Positions 7,709 through 17,887 of a DNA stretch of 64,000 nt are shown here, piece after piece. This DNA comes from Pontibacter diazotrophicus (lineage in GTDB: Bacteria; Bacteroidota; Bacteroidia; Cytophagales; Hymenobacteraceae), in contig NZ_QRGR01000006.1 of assembly GCF_003367245.1 (NCBI RefSeq), positions 40,792 to 104,791 of the forward strand, written 5' to 3'. The first letter of the stretch is position 1, and the number at the start of each line of letters is the position of its first letter. Under the pieces are notes generated by a model that saw only the letters and a program-made list of their open reading frames with translations, searched no databases and was not told where the DNA came from. The position numbers and the translations under genes are program-made.

Positions 7709-9214
7709 TTAATTAGGCTGCAGGAATCCTGCGTGCTGCACAATGTCGACACCCAAACCTTGCGCTACTCCCATTCCCAAACCGATGTCGGCACGGAAGA
7801 AGTGGCATAGCTGGCGGTTTATTATTTCATCTTTTTTTGGACCACTGATGCCTTTCATGGCGCCAACAATGTTGTTGATAGTGTTCTGCTTCTCCTCAAC
7901 AGACATTAACCGGTACAAGTCTCCAGGCTGCGTATAATGGTCATTTTCGCCTACGCCGTTGCGGTCGTACCAGTCAGCCACTACATTCTGACCGAGGTTC
8001 TCAGCTGGCTCTTTATAAGTCTCATCAGTGTAGATGGTGTCGAAGCTGTTCGGGAAGTAATTTGGCTTGCTGCCGCCGTTGCCGTCAACACGCATGGCGC
8101 CATCGCGCTGGTAATTGTTCACGGCAAACGGGCATCTGTTTACCGGAATCTGCTCGTAATTGGCACCTATGCGGTAACGCTGTGCATCCGGGTAACCCAA
8201 TATGCGGCCCTGCAACATCCTGTCTGGCGAGAAAGTGATACCATCCACTACGTGGGTAGGAGCAAAGGCTGATTGTTCTACGTGCGCAAAGTAGTTATCC
8301 GGATTTTCGTTCAGTTCCAGTACGCCCACGTCAATCAGCGGGAAATCTTTCTGAGACCATACTTTGGTAACATCAAATGGGTTCCACTTATAATTGGCAG
8401 CCTCTTCCTCTGTCATGATCTGCACTTTTACAGCCCAGCGCGGGAAGTCACCTTTGTCGATGGCCTCCACCAGGTCACGCTGTGCCTGATCCGGATCGAT
8501 GCCTTTCATTCTGGTCGCTTCCTCGTCGGTGAAGTTCTTTATGCCCTGCAGCGTTTTGAAATGGAACTTCACGTAGTGGCGCTCATTCTCATTGTTAATA
8601 AAGGCAAAGGTGTGGCTCCCGAAACCGTGCATGTGGCGGTAGGAGACAGGCGTGCCGCGGTCGCTCATCAGGATAACTACCTGGTGCAGGCTTTCGGGGT
8701 TCAGGCTCCAGAAATCCCATACCATGGTTGCACTCTTGGTGTTTGTGTAAGGGTCGCGCTTCTGGGTATGTATAAAGTCAGGGAATTTTTTCGGGTCCTT
8801 GATAAAGAAAACAGGCGTGTTGTTGCCTACCAAGTCCCAGTTGCCGTCTTCTGTGTAAAATTTGAGGGCAAAGCCACGCGGGTCACGTTCAGAGTCGGCG
8901 CTGCCTTTCTCACCGCCCACGGTAGAGAAGCGCAGGAACACACGTGTCTCTTTCCCGATTTCGCTGAAAACTTTGGCGCGGGTGTATTTAGTGATGTCGT
9001 GGGTAACGGTGAAGGCACCATAGGCACCGGAGCCTTTAGCATGTACAACACGCTCTGGGATGCGCTCACGGTTAAAGTGTGCTAGTTTTTCGTGCAGGAT
9101 AAAGTCCTGAAGCAGGATGGGTCCACGCGGGCCAGCTGTTTGGCTGTCTTCATGCTCGTAGTAAGGTTTACCGGATGCAGTCGTTAGTCGGAGGTTTCTT
9201 TCTTTATCACTCAT
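7709..9214 (-). CDS. katA: Monofunctional heme catalase (clade 3, KatA-like)
   Basis: A 501-aa small-subunit catalase that disproportionates hydrogen peroxide in the cytoplasm. The distal catalytic His58 lies in RVVHAKGSGAYG and Asn131 in DLVGNN. The proximal heme-ligand Tyr341 lies in RILGYPDAQRYRIG. Their spacings (73 and 283 residues from the His) match bovine catalase. Length is typical of clade 3, with no C-terminal flavodoxin-like domain. There is no signal peptide. The start ATG at 9214 is 36 bases from a good -7 box. A second, more divergent catalase is encoded 7 kb away at 16.2-17.9 kb. It is probably induced by peroxide, but no operator was identified. Confidence 0.95.
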   Translation of the reverse strand: MSDKERNLRLTTASGKPYYEHEDSQTAGPRGPILLQDFILHEKLAHFNRERIPERVVHAKGSGAYGAFTVTHDITKYTRAKVFSEIGKETRVFLRFSTVGGEKGSADSERDPRGFALKFYTEDGNWDLVGNNTPVFFIKDPKKFPDFIHTQKRDPYTNTKSATMVWDFWSLNPESLHQVVILMSDRGTPVSYRHMHGFGSHTFAFINNENERHYVKFHFKTLQGIKNFTDEEATRMKGIDPDQAQRDLVEAIDKGDFPRWAVKVQIMTEEEAANYKWNPFDVTKVWSQKDFPLIDVGVLELNENPDNYFAHVEQSAFAPTHVVDGITFSPDRMLQGRILGYPDAQRYRIGANYEQIPVNRCPFAVNNYQRDGAMRVDGNGGSKPNYFPNSFDTIYTDETYKEPAENLGQNVVADWYDRNGVGENDHYTQPGDLYRLMSVEEKQNTINNIVGAMKGISGPKKDEIINRQLCHFFRADIGLGMGVAQGLGVDIVQHAGFLQPN

Positions 9215-9249
9215 GGTTAAAAAGGCTTTGAGGTGTTTGATTTATAGTT

Positions 9250-9281
9250 CAAAGCTACCAGCGTGATGATTATAAGGCAAA
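9250..9281 (-). promoter_or_regulatory. Promoter of the first catalase (TTTG-N20-TAGCTTTG)
   Basis: On the minus strand a TTTG (9278-9281) is followed after exactly 20 bases by TAGCTTTG (9250-9257). This is the Bacteroidota housekeeping promoter pattern. The predicted transcript start gives a leader of about 30 bases to the ATG at 9214. Confidence 0.7.
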
Positions 9282-9462
9282 TTGATTAATTTTATATAGT
9301 TATAGTTTTAGATGATGATGTGCCTCCTGTTTCTCCTGTCAGGCTTTTATGGTAAAAGCGCTATATAAAATATTTTTCAGGAACTCTTCCTTAGCCTTAT
9401 TTCAGGCAAAGCTCAAAGAGGAGCTAAAATTCAAATCCAAGGCAGTTAACGACTCATAGGTA

Positions 9463-10629
9463 TTAAAATGCCTCACCTATACCCACGTTTATCGCAAAAC
9501 CTTCCTGCCCAAAGCCTATGTCCAGCCGGGAGTGTAGCTTTTCATCCGGGAGTACTCTTAGCCTGAACCCAGTACCTACGGAATATTTAAGTGTGGAGAA
9601 GCTTGTTTCTGAAAACTCATTGAACACATCTCCTGCTCCTGCAAAGGCCACCATACCCAGGCGCCAGAAAAGCGGAAAGCGGTATTCTGCCTGCACGCCT
9701 GCAAAGTTGTTGGCTAGAAAACGGTTGCGGGTATAGCTGCGCAAAATCTGCTCGCCACCTGCAGTAGCCAGTCTTTGCACCGGAACATCCCCATTGTTCA
9801 GGTTCACAACCGCATTGACGGCGAATACATTATCAGGCTTCAGGCCCCAGTATTTGCTTGCTATAAAGTTGTAGTTGTTATAGCTAAAGTCACCTCCAAA
9901 CGACTCGCTGAAACGGTGCGCAGAGGCCTCCAGATAGTAGCCGCTGCTCGGAAAAGCCGTGTTGTTCCTGTTGTCGTTTATCACCGCGATGCCCAGGCCA
10001 ATGTTCACTCCCCCCCGGTATCCCGGAATTTGCCCTGTCAGCAACTGGCTTTGTAATTCTCCATCAGCAGGATTCAGTTCTGTTTCATAGTAGTTTGTTG
10101 CCTGCACCTCAGGGCCTATGAAAACACGATTTCCAATGTTCTTCAAAGGAGCGACCCTGGCACTTATATACTTGTACCTGAAAATTTCTTCGGCCTCATC
10201 GGGAGTCTCGTTGCCTATGCCGAAAAAGCGGTCGCGGTAAACGCGGTGGCGCACCTCACCGCGTATAAAGTACTTTTCGTCCCGGGTAAATATATTCCAG
10301 AAAAGCCACTGGTGCGTTTGCCTGTTTGTTGTAAAGTCCGTGAAAAACCTGGCAATAGAGAGCCTGGTAAAGCTGGTGTCTGTTTTGCTCCTTAATTTCA
10401 GATACCCAATAACAGTAGCCCCAAAGGCAAACTTGGTGTTGGGAGTATAATAGGCAACTGGTGCCGGTATAATGCCTCTTTTCGTTCGGTCTTCATCAAT
10501 TTCCTCTATCGCAAGTGGCTTCTCCTGTGCAGCAGCGGGTTGCGCAGCCAAAAGTGTGATATGGCAGAGAGCCATAAGTAAGATTGATTTGATGCTTGGC
10601 ATGTGCGTTAACGTGTAAATTTGTTTCAT
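9463..10629 (-). CDS. Omp85/BamA-type surface antigen outer-membrane barrel protein
   Basis: 388 aa from the first ATG; an internal ATG at 10602 (MPSIKSILLM) gives a cleaner signal peptide ending AQPAAAQ and may be the real start. The mature protein is rich in alternating, Tyr/Phe-containing strands. It ends in the conserved Omp85 C-terminal region: YRFPLFWRLGMVAFAGAGDVF, then GTGFRLRVLPDEKLHSRLDIGFG, and a terminal strand ending GIGEAF. No POTRA repeats are seen, so it is a short barrel rather than BamA. Its role is unknown; relatives are annotated as BamA/TamA-family outer-membrane proteins. It is separate from the catalase by 248 bases. Confidence 0.75.
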   Translation of the reverse strand: MKQIYTLTHMPSIKSILLMALCHITLLAAQPAAAQEKPLAIEEIDEDRTKRGIIPAPVAYYTPNTKFAFGATVIGYLKLRSKTDTSFTRLSIARFFTDFTTNRQTHQWLFWNIFTRDEKYFIRGEVRHRVYRDRFFGIGNETPDEAEEIFRYKYISARVAPLKNIGNRVFIGPEVQATNYYETELNPADGELQSQLLTGQIPGYRGGVNIGLGIAVINDNRNNTAFPSSGYYLEASAHRFSESFGGDFSYNNYNFIASKYWGLKPDNVFAVNAVVNLNNGDVPVQRLATAGGEQILRSYTRNRFLANNFAGVQAEYRFPLFWRLGMVAFAGAGDVFNEFSETSFSTLKYSVGTGFRLRVLPDEKLHSRLDIGFGQEGFAINVGIGEAF

Positions 10630-11034
10630 TTGATGTACTTACGTTAAAGCTGCTGCTGAGTATGCTAAAGCCTATTAGAAATATTGCTTTTTTACATGAA
10701 AAAATATAAACTAATACTGTAAATTAAGATTGCTGTACATCAGTCAGGCCTCTTGAGCAATCATAATAGAAGGGAAACAGTAAGCAGCTTATTCTGAAGA
10801 CGGAACCTTTATAGTTGGGACACTGAACAAATGAATGATTGTATTTATATTGCGGTGATAATCAGGGTGTAAAATGTTGTGCTGTTTCCTTTTTATTGAA
10901 AATAACAGCTTCAAATGTCAGAAACCATAGGTAAAGCGCAGCGCAATAAAATATAATATGATGTATAAACTTTGATGCGTCCTGATTACATTTGGTAATC
11001 TAAACTAACCTTATTCACTTTATTTAATCCATTG
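10630..11034. other. Intergenic region between divergent genes
   Basis: About 405 AT-rich bases with no supportable gene. It must hold the promoters for the Omp85-like gene (minus) and the amidohydrolase operon (plus). Confidence 0.6.
10987..10994 (+). promoter_or_regulatory. Candidate -7 box TACATTTG of the amidohydrolase operon
   Basis: It matches TAnnTTTG 41 bases before the ATG at 11035. A TTTG lies upstream at 10971 but is too close (12 bases) to be a standard -33 element. Confidence 0.4.
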
Positions 11035-14000
11035 ATGAAGAAAATCTTAACCATTGCAGTTTGTCTGGCACTTGGCGCAGGCAACGTAATGGCGCAGGAG
11101 ACTTTTCCGCGCAACGGGGTATATGATGAACGCTCCGGCTTAGTGGCGTTCACAAATGCCACCATTCATACTGATTATAAAACGACGCTTCCGAATGCCA
11201 CGCTCGTTATCCGAAACGGTAAGGTAGAGGCTGTCGGGGCCAATGTAAAAGTGCCTGCAGGCGCTGTAGTGGTAGATGCAAAAGGCAAGCACATTTACCC
11301 GGGCCTGGTAGACATGTTCACCAGCTACGGTTTGCCAGAGGTAAAAAGCGAGCGCAGAGGCTATGGCTCACCGCCACAACCTGACACAGAAAAGGAGGGG
11401 GCTTTCAACTGGAACCAGGCTATCCGCCCGGAAACCAATGCGGTGGAGCTGTTCAAGGTAAATGAAAAGCAGGCAGAAGAACTTCGTAAGCTTGGCTTCG
11501 GTACTGTGCTGGCAGTGCACCGCGATGGCATTGCCCGTGGTACGGCTGCTTTGGTAACACTGGCCGACAAGCGCGAAAACGAGGTGGTTGTATTGGAGAA
11601 AGCTGCTGGCACGCTGTCGTTCGACAGGGGTTCTTCAAAGCAGGATTATCCAAATTCTCTTATGGGTGCCGTTGCCCTGTTGCGTCAGACATACCTGGAT
11701 GCCCAATGGAATGCACAGAACCCGGAGAAAGAGCAGAACCTTTCCCTCAATGCGTTTACAACGGCAAACAAGTATCCACAAATTTTTGAGGTAGACAACA
11801 AGCTGAACATGATGCGTGCCGATAAGGTAGGCGATGAGTTTGGCAAGCAATATATCATCAAAGGAGCGGGTGATGAATACCAGATGCTGCCGCAGGTAAA
11901 AGCGACTAACGCCCCGGTTATCCTGTCGCTGAATTTCCCGGATGCCTATAACGTGGAAGACCCATTTGATGCGCGCCGCGTGTCTTTAGAAGATCTGAAG
12001 CACTGGGAGATGGCGGCTGCTAACCCGGCTATGCTGCAGAAAGCTGGTATTACCATCGCATTCACTGCTTCTGATCTGAAGGATAAAAAAGACTTCCTGC
12101 CCAACCTGCGTAAAGCCATTGAGTACGGTCTGCCAGCAGAAGAGGCTCTGAAAGCGTTAACTGCCACGCCAGCTAAATTGCTGCAGGCGGAGAACAAAGT
12201 GGGCAGCCTGAATAAAGGTTACCTGGCCAACTTCATCATCACTAGCGCTGATTTATTCGATAAGGAGAATGTGATTCTGGAGAACTGGGTGCAGGGCAAC
12301 CAGTACAAAGTATCCGAGGTGCCTTCTGATTACCGCGGCGTATACACCCTGAAAATGGCGAATCAGCCGGAGCGCAAGCTTCTGATAGCGGGCACACCAG
12401 AAAAGCCAGAACTGAAAGTGGTGGCGCAGGACACAGTAAAAGGAAACATCTCCTTCAATGGCAAAATGGTGACCCTCTCTTTCAACAAAGACAAGAAGAG
12501 CAAAGAGAGTATTCGTTTGAGTGGCTGGTTAAATGAGGAGAACCTGCAGGGCGAGGGCCAGTTACCCGATGCTACTTCCGTGAAGTGGACTGCTGTTTTC
12601 TCTGAAGCCATGAGCCAGAAAGCGAAAAGCGACAGCACCAAAACAGCAGAACCAGTTGAGTTGGGCAACATGATTTACCCGTTCCAGGCTTTTGGTGCCG
12701 CTGAATTACCAAAGCAGGAAACGGTACTCATCAAAAACGCCACTGTCTGGACAAATGAAAAAGAAGGCATTATGCAGCATGCGGATGTGCTTCTGAAGAA
12801 CGGTAAAATCGCGAAAGTAGGGAAGAACCTGAGCGAGTCTGGTGCCCGCGTGATTGACGGAACAGGCAAGCACGTAACACCAGGCATCATTGACGAGCAC
12901 TCACATATTGCGCTGGATGGTGTGAATGAGGGTACGCAGTCTGTTACAGCTGAAGTACGTATGGCCGACGTGGTAGACCCGGAGGATATCAACATTTACC
13001 GCCAGCTGGCGGGTGGTGTAACCACTTCGCAGTTGCTGCACGGTTCTGCTAACCCAATTGGTGGGCAGTCGGCTGTGGTGAAGCTGCGTTGGGGCAAGAG
13101 CGCTGATGAAATGCTAATCAAGGACGCCAGGTTTATCAAGTTTGCTTTGGGTGAAAACGTGAAGCACTCCAACCGTAGCAACCTGCACAGTATCCGTTTC
13201 CCGCAATCCCGGATGGGTGTGGAGCAGGTATATGTGGATGCCTTTACACGTGCCAAAGAATATGAGCAGGCCTGGAAGAACTACAACAAACTGAGCAAGC
13301 GTGAGAAAGGGAAAACAGCAGCACCACGCCGTGACCTGGAGCTGGATGCGCTGGTAGAAATCCTGAACGATGAGCGTTTTATCACCTGCCATTCTTATGT
13401 GCAGTCAGAGATTAACATGATGATAAAGGTAGCCGATCAGATGGGCTTCCGGGTAAACACGTTCACGCATATTCTGGAAGGCTATAAAGTAGCGGACAAG
13501 ATGCAGGAGCACGGTGCAGGTGCCGGTACTTTCTCTGATTGGTGGGCTTACAAAATGGAGGTAAAAGACGCCATCCCTTACAATGCCGGTATCATGAACA
13601 ATGTAGGTGTACTGACGGCTATCAACTCCGATGATGCAGAAATGGCCCGCCGCCTAAACCAGGAAGCAGCCAAAAGCGTGAAGTATGCCGGTGTAAGCGA
13701 AGAAGATGCCCTTAAAATGGTGACGCTGAACCCAGCGAAACTGATGCACCTCGACGACAGAATGGGTAGCCTGAAAGAAGGCAAAGACGCTGACGTAGTG
13801 CTTTGGAACGACCATCCGCTTTCTATCTATGCCAAGCCGCTGAAGACGTTTGTGGACGGTGTCGCTTATTACGACCTGGAGCGCGATGAGCAGATGCGGG
13901 TAGACCTGGAAAAAGAGCGTATGCGCCTGGTGCAGAAAATGCTGAACGAGAAATCAGGTGGTGCCAAAACACAGGCTCCTGTCACCAGAAAAGCACGTGT

Positions 14001-14055
14001 GGTGCACTGCGAAGATGTGGAATTCAGTGAGGAAGAGGCTTACCTGGCGCATTAA
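11035..14055 (+). CDS. Exported two-domain amidohydrolase (imidazolonepropionase-like)
   Basis: 1006 aa, starting at the ATG at 11035 (a TTG lies directly before it). A signal peptide (MKKILTIAVCLALGAGNVMAQ) sends it to the periplasm. There are two amidohydrolase domains in tandem. The N-terminal one (about 30-440) has the family framework (GKHIYPGLVDM at 85-94), but the HxH metal site is replaced by FTSYG, so it is probably inactive. The C-terminal one (about 560-965) keeps the metal ligands: H622 and H624 in DEHSHI, H786 in CHSYVQ, H812 in FTHILEG, and D866 in NSDD. Substrate is unknown; dipeptides or other cyclic amides are typical of the family. The next gene is a further degenerate amidohydrolase 79 bases downstream. 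Confidence 0.88.
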   Translation: MKKILTIAVCLALGAGNVMAQETFPRNGVYDERSGLVAFTNATIHTDYKTTLPNATLVIRNGKVEAVGANVKVPAGAVVVDAKGKHIYPGLVDMFTSYGLPEVKSERRGYGSPPQPDTEKEGAFNWNQAIRPETNAVELFKVNEKQAEELRKLGFGTVLAVHRDGIARGTAALVTLADKRENEVVVLEKAAGTLSFDRGSSKQDYPNSLMGAVALLRQTYLDAQWNAQNPEKEQNLSLNAFTTANKYPQIFEVDNKLNMMRADKVGDEFGKQYIIKGAGDEYQMLPQVKATNAPVILSLNFPDAYNVEDPFDARRVSLEDLKHWEMAAANPAMLQKAGITIAFTASDLKDKKDFLPNLRKAIEYGLPAEEALKALTATPAKLLQAENKVGSLNKGYLANFIITSADLFDKENVILENWVQGNQYKVSEVPSDYRGVYTLKMANQPERKLLIAGTPEKPELKVVAQDTVKGNISFNGKMVTLSFNKDKKSKESIRLSGWLNEENLQGEGQLPDATSVKWTAVFSEAMSQKAKSDSTKTAEPVELGNMIYPFQAFGAAELPKQETVLIKNATVWTNEKEGIMQHADVLLKNGKIAKVGKNLSESGARVIDGTGKHVTPGIIDEHSHIALDGVNEGTQSVTAEVRMADVVDPEDINIYRQLAGGVTTSQLLHGSANPIGGQSAVVKLRWGKSADEMLIKDARFIKFALGENVKHSNRSNLHSIRFPQSRMGVEQVYVDAFTRAKEYEQAWKNYNKLSKREKGKTAAPRRDLELDALVEILNDERFITCHSYVQSEINMMIKVADQMGFRVNTFTHILEGYKVADKMQEHGAGAGTFSDWWAYKMEVKDAIPYNAGIMNNVGVLTAINSDDAEMARRLNQEAAKSVKYAGVSEEDALKMVTLNPAKLMHLDDRMGSLKEGKDADVVLWNDHPLSIYAKPLKTFVDGVAYYDLERDEQMRVDLEKERMRLVQKMLNEKSGGAKTQAPVTRKARVVHCEDVEFSEEEAYLAH

Positions 14056-14134
14056 ATTGTTTATTGCTAGTTGTTAATTGTTTATCTCGGACATTAATAA
14101 CAACCAGCAATCATCAATCAACAATATTTTAGAA

Positions 14135-15484
14135 ATGGACATCATGAGATTCAAAAAAACATATATTACCGCAGCACTGACGGCCTTACTGAGTATACCA
14201 GCCCTGGCACAGGTGCCTGCGCCAGCTCCGAAGCAGAGTAAACCGATCTTGCTGAAGGGCGCTACACTGCACGTGGGCAACGGCCAGATAATAGAAAACG
14301 CAGCCGTAGGTTTCGACAACGGGAAGATTACGTATGCCGGGCCGCAGAATACGGCTAACCTGGGCAGCTACGAAGTGGTGGACGTAACAGGGCAGCACAT
14401 TTACCCGGGCCTGATTCACCCTAACTCCACACTGGGTTTGAACGAAGTAGAGAGTGTGCGTGCCACCATCGACTGGCGCGAAGTAGGGGACTTTAACCCG
14501 AACGTGCGCTCTATCATCGCCTACAACACAGATTCTGACATTATACCGACGGTGCGGACGAACGGCGTGTTGATGACGCAGCTGACGCCGGTAGGTGGCA
14601 CCATCTCCGGTTCTTCCAGTATTGTGCATTTGGATGCCTGGAACTGGGAAGATGCCGTGATGAAAGCCGATGAGGGTATTCACCTGAACTGGCCAAATAT
14701 GCTCATCCAGATGGGTAACAGCACAGATGAAGAGAGGCTGAAGCGTATGGCGGAAAGCCGGGAGGAGACCCTGACAGAGCTGACGAAGCTGATGCGCGAT
14801 GCAGCAGTATATAAAAGCGGTAAGCACGACAATGAGAACCTGAAATTAGCGTCTATGGCTGGTCTGTTCGACGGTTCTAAGAAACTGTACATTCATGCAG
14901 ACTATGGCAAGGAAATCATCGAATCCATAAACTTTGCAAAACAGCATGGCGTGAAAGATATTGTAATTGTTGGTGGAGGAGATGCAATAGCCGTGGCTGA
15001 TTTCCTGAAGGCGAATAACATATCAATAATTTACTCTGGTGTACACGCCCTGCCAACCCGTGCCGGGGAAGATGTGGATATGCCTTATAAAACGCCTTAC
15101 CTGTTGCACAAAGCGGGTATTCCTTTCGCGCTGGATTATAATACCAGTATCCACGGTATCCGTAACCTGCCCTTTATTGCCGGTACTGCCGCAGCTTATG
15201 GTCTGGATAAAGAGCAGGCATTGGCTGCTGTTACCCTGAACGCTGCTAAAATTCTTGGTGTAGACAAGCAGGTGGGTTCTGTGGAGGTAGGCAAAGATGC
15301 AACTATTGTGGTATCTGCCGGCGACCTGCTGGATATGCGCACCAGCAACGTAACATACGCCTACATCCAGGGCCGCAACGTAGACCTCAACAACAAGCAG
15401 AAGTACCTGTACGAGAAGTTTGATAACAAGTATAAAGCACAGCAAAAAGCTGCGCCTACTACACCTACTTCCATGAAGAACTAA
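14135..15484 (+). CDS. Exported amidohydrolase-family protein lacking metal ligands
   Basis: 449 aa from the ATG at 14135; the ATG at 14144 (MRFKKTYITAAL) is an equally good start for the signal peptide ending PALAQ. The fold is recognisable from the ends of the domain: a beta-sandwich part (LLKGATLHVGNGQIIENAAV), QHIYPGLIH, and the C-terminal AAVTLNAAKILGVDKQVGSVEVGKDATIVV. The HxH motif is replaced by HPNSTLGL, and the late Asp region reads FALDYNTSIHG instead of NSDD. It is therefore likely not a hydrolase by itself. It follows the larger amidohydrolase and shares its terminator, so the two probably work as one complex (inference). Confidence 0.85.
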   Translation: MDIMRFKKTYITAALTALLSIPALAQVPAPAPKQSKPILLKGATLHVGNGQIIENAAVGFDNGKITYAGPQNTANLGSYEVVDVTGQHIYPGLIHPNSTLGLNEVESVRATIDWREVGDFNPNVRSIIAYNTDSDIIPTVRTNGVLMTQLTPVGGTISGSSSIVHLDAWNWEDAVMKADEGIHLNWPNMLIQMGNSTDEERLKRMAESREETLTELTKLMRDAAVYKSGKHDNENLKLASMAGLFDGSKKLYIHADYGKEIIESINFAKQHGVKDIVIVGGGDAIAVADFLKANNISIIYSGVHALPTRAGEDVDMPYKTPYLLHKAGIPFALDYNTSIHGIRNLPFIAGTAAAYGLDKEQALAAVTLNAAKILGVDKQVGSVEVGKDATIVVSAGDLLDMRTSNVTYAYIQGRNVDLNNKQKYLYEKFDNKYKAQQKAAPTTPTSMKN

Positions 15485-15510
15485 AACTGTTTTAGACTGA
15501 TAACTTTAGA

Positions 15511-15538
15511 ACGAGCTGCCGGATTTCCGGCAGCTCGT
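15511..15538 (+). terminator. Intrinsic terminator of the amidohydrolase operon
   Basis: A perfect 12-bp GC-rich stem (15511-15522 with 15527-15538), a 4-base loop and a downstream TTTTGTTTT run. Confidence 0.85.
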
Positions 15539-15540
15539 TT

Positions 15541-16170
15541 TGTTTTAGCAGGTGTTCGCACTTGCCTTTGGCTGTGCTGAAAATCAAAAGCAGTTTGATA
15601 GTGGTATAAGTCTTATAGCTGAGTTCAACTTAGACTTATCAAAGCCTACTTGTATTATGTGCCTGGCAGGAAAAAGAAAGCCCTGCGCTTCTGGCGCAGG
15701 GTCCTCAATAAGATATAAACAAACAATCAAATACTTTACATGCCAGGCAGCCAATTGGCAGGAGACTAACCTCCTCCGGAATAACCGGTTAATGCTGCGC
15801 TTTCACTTTTTCCTGTATAACACAGGCAATCTGTTTTATACTATATCAGCCAGAACAACCGGTGCACAGGCGTTACTGGTCTTCAACAGGTTTAACCAGT
15901 GCTTCGTTTGTATATTGCAGAGTGACAATTTTTCTCTCTAACCAATCAATTTATTTGCTGTGAGCTTGGCCTCTGCATCCGATGTGAACAAGAGGAGGGC
16001 CATCAGGCTCGGGCAGCAGTAAGTTTCTTCATTAGCTTGGAACGGCAACTTCAATAGGATAAAGCTAAGAAACCATTCCGTCTCCGCCTAAAGAAATAGA
16101 TGAACTGCCAGAAATAATCGACAATCAGGGTTAAAACATCATTAACCCGTTCGATTACCTATAGGCAAAA
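15541..16170. other. Gene-free stretch with one small hairpin
   Basis: About 630 bases without a convincing gene. A 129-codon open frame on the plus strand (15552-15941) has no family features and an unnatural composition. A hairpin at 15681-15701 (8-bp stem) is followed on the minus strand by a CTTTCTTTTT run, which would suit termination of a small minus-strand transcript. Short minus-strand frames around 15880-16030 read like protein fragments but are broken by stops. Confidence 0.5.
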
Positions 16171-16200
16171 AGAAAGGCCGCAAATTTTTGCGGCCTTTCT
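16171..16200 (-). terminator. Intrinsic terminator of the second catalase
   Basis: A nearly continuous inverted repeat (16171-16184 with 16187-16200), about 13 usable base pairs, ends in a T-rich run on the minus strand, 20 bases after the catalase stop. Confidence 0.8.
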
Positions 16201-16219
16201 TTAGTGAAATTTAAGTGGA

Positions 16220-17887
16220 TTAATATGGTTTAGCAGAATGAGAGTCGTCCTGTGCCTGTTCAACACCTTCTTCACCAGTAGTATTACCCATTGGTCCGTC
16301 AGTACCCTCAGCTTGCCTCTTCTTCTTCATTTCTTCTTTCATTTTCATCATCTTCTCGCTCATCATCTTGATGCCTTCAGCCACTCTGCGGCCGTAATCC
16401 TCATCAGCTTGCGTGAAGTACTCCACCATCTTGTCCTGAATGCGCTTATCACAGGCCGCCAGGTCATTGGATAGGTTCATGATCAGCTCATCGCGCTCCC
16501 AGTCTTCGAAGTTGCGATAGGTGTCGCCTGCCTGCTTAAACTGGTTTTTTCGGTCGATAACTTGTCGCATGAGGCTGGCTTCATAGCGTGGCATATAGTC
16601 CTTTCCAGGTTTTGGTGCTTCCTGCAAACCACCTAAAACAGATGGCTCATAGTTCACGTGCTTGTTCTGGCCCTCGGCGAAATCTGTTTTATAGGCCATT
16701 TGTCCGCCGCGCTGATTTGTGGCAACTTTGTTTCTTGGTGCATTGATAGGAAGTTGCAAATAGTTTGCACCAACCCGGTAACGCTGTGTATCAGAATAGG
16801 AGAACGTGCGGCCCTGCAGCATTTTATCATCCGAGAAATCCAGTCCGTCTACGAGTACTCCAGTACCAAAAGCTGACTGCTCTACCTCGTTGAAATAATC
16901 TTCCGGGTTCCTGTTCAGCGTCATTTTACCAACAGGATGCCAAGGAAACTGCTCTCTTGGCCAAAGCTTGGTATCATCCAGTGGATCGAAATCCAGTTCC
17001 GGATGATCATCATCGCTCATGATTTGCACCAACAGTTCCCATTCAGGATAGTTACCCTCCTCAATGGCCTCATACAAATCTTGAGTGGCGTGGTTAAAGT
17101 TTTTGCTCTGCACTTCTTGTGCCTCCTTTTGAGTGAGGTTTCGGATACCCTGCAGCGGCTCCCAGTGGTACTTCACCAGCACAGCCTCACCGTCAGCGTT
17201 TACCCATTTATAGGTATTCACTCCGGAGCCTTGCATCTGGCGGTAATTAGCCGGAATACCCCATGGCGAGTATAGGAACGTAACCATATGCGTTGCTTCC
17301 GGAGTACCGGAGAAAAAGTCGAAAATGCGATGGGCACTTTGTATGTTGGTGATAGGGTCAGGCTTCTGGGAGTGAATCAGGTCCGGGAATTTCATGGCGT
17401 CCCGGATAAAGAAAATCTTTAGGTTGTTACCAACGAGGTCCCAGTTACCGTCTTCGGTGTAGAACTTAACTGCAAAGCCGCGTGGGTCACGAAGAGTTTC
17501 AGGTGAACCGGACGGATGGCCGACAGTGGAGAAGCGCACAAACACAGGCGTCTCTTTTCCTTCTTTCTGAAACAACTTGGCACGTGTGTATTTAGAGATT
17601 TGCTGATCGCCCATTTTGCCATAGGCCGTAAAAACGCCATGTGCACCGGCTCCTCTGGCGTGTACCACACGTTCCGGAATACGCTCCCTATCGAAATGCG
17701 AGATTTTTTCTATAAAATGATAGTTCTCCATGGTAGCAGGCCCACGGTTGCCGACAGTTCGAATATTCTGGTTGTCAGTAACCGGGTGGCCCTGGCGGGT
17801 GGTAAGTTGGTTGCCTTGCTGGCCATTACCTGAGTTCATTTTCCCGCCGTTTTGGTTTTGCTTGCCGTTTTCGCTTTTTTCTTTCAT
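16220..17887 (-). CDS. Catalase with N- and C-terminal extensions (KatX/KatA-like)
   Basis: 555 aa. The heme-catalase core has His77 in [12 protein letters not shown], Asn154 in LVGNN, and the heme-ligand Tyr364 in [12 protein letters not shown]. Compared with the first catalase it has an Asn/Gln/Gly-rich N-terminal extension of about 20 residues ([18 protein letters not shown]) and a short insertion before the TKYTRAK-like motif. Its Met/Lys/Glu-rich C-terminal tail (from about 505, [16 protein letters not shown]) probably forms a helix, followed by an acidic end. The Met-rich tail may act as an oxidant sink or a binding surface (inference). It has no signal peptide. It is transcribed divergently from the disordered protein at 18310, with 422 bases between. 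The gene symbol is left open because KatA and KatX types cannot be separated by eye. Confidence 0.92.
   Translation of the reverse strand: MKEKSENGKQNQNGGKMNSGNGQQGNQLTTRQGHPVTDNQNIRTVGNRGPATMENYHFIEKISHFDRERIPERVVHARGAGAHGVFTAYGKMGDQQISKYTRAKLFQKEGKETPVFVRFSTVGHPSGSPETLRDPRGFAVKFYTEDGNWDLVGNNLKIFFIRDAMKFPDLIHSQKPDPITNIQSAHRIFDFFSGTPEATHMVTFLYSPWGIPANYRQMQGSGVNTYKWVNADGEAVLVKYHWEPLQGIRNLTQKEAQEVQSKNFNHATQDLYEAIEEGNYPEWELLVQIMSDDDHPELDFDPLDDTKLWPREQFPWHPVGKMTLNRNPEDYFNEVEQSAFGTGVLVDGLDFSDDKMLQGRTFSYSDTQRYRVGANYLQLPINAPRNKVATNQRGGQMAYKTDFAEGQNKHVNYEPSVLGGLQEAPKPGKDYMPRYEASLMRQVIDRKNQFKQAGDTYRNFEDWERDELIMNLSNDLAACDKRIQDKMVEYFTQADEDYGRRVAEGIKMMSEKMMKMKEEMKKKRQAEGTDGPMGNTTGEEGVEQAQDDSHSAKPY

Noticed and set aside
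8273..9085. 270-codon plus-strand frame inside the catalase gene
   Set aside because: It is antisense to a clear catalase and has no recognisable domain.
15552..15941. 129-codon frame in the gap after the amidohydrolase operon
   Set aside because: It includes the 15681 hairpin, has no family similarity and an atypical amino-acid mix.
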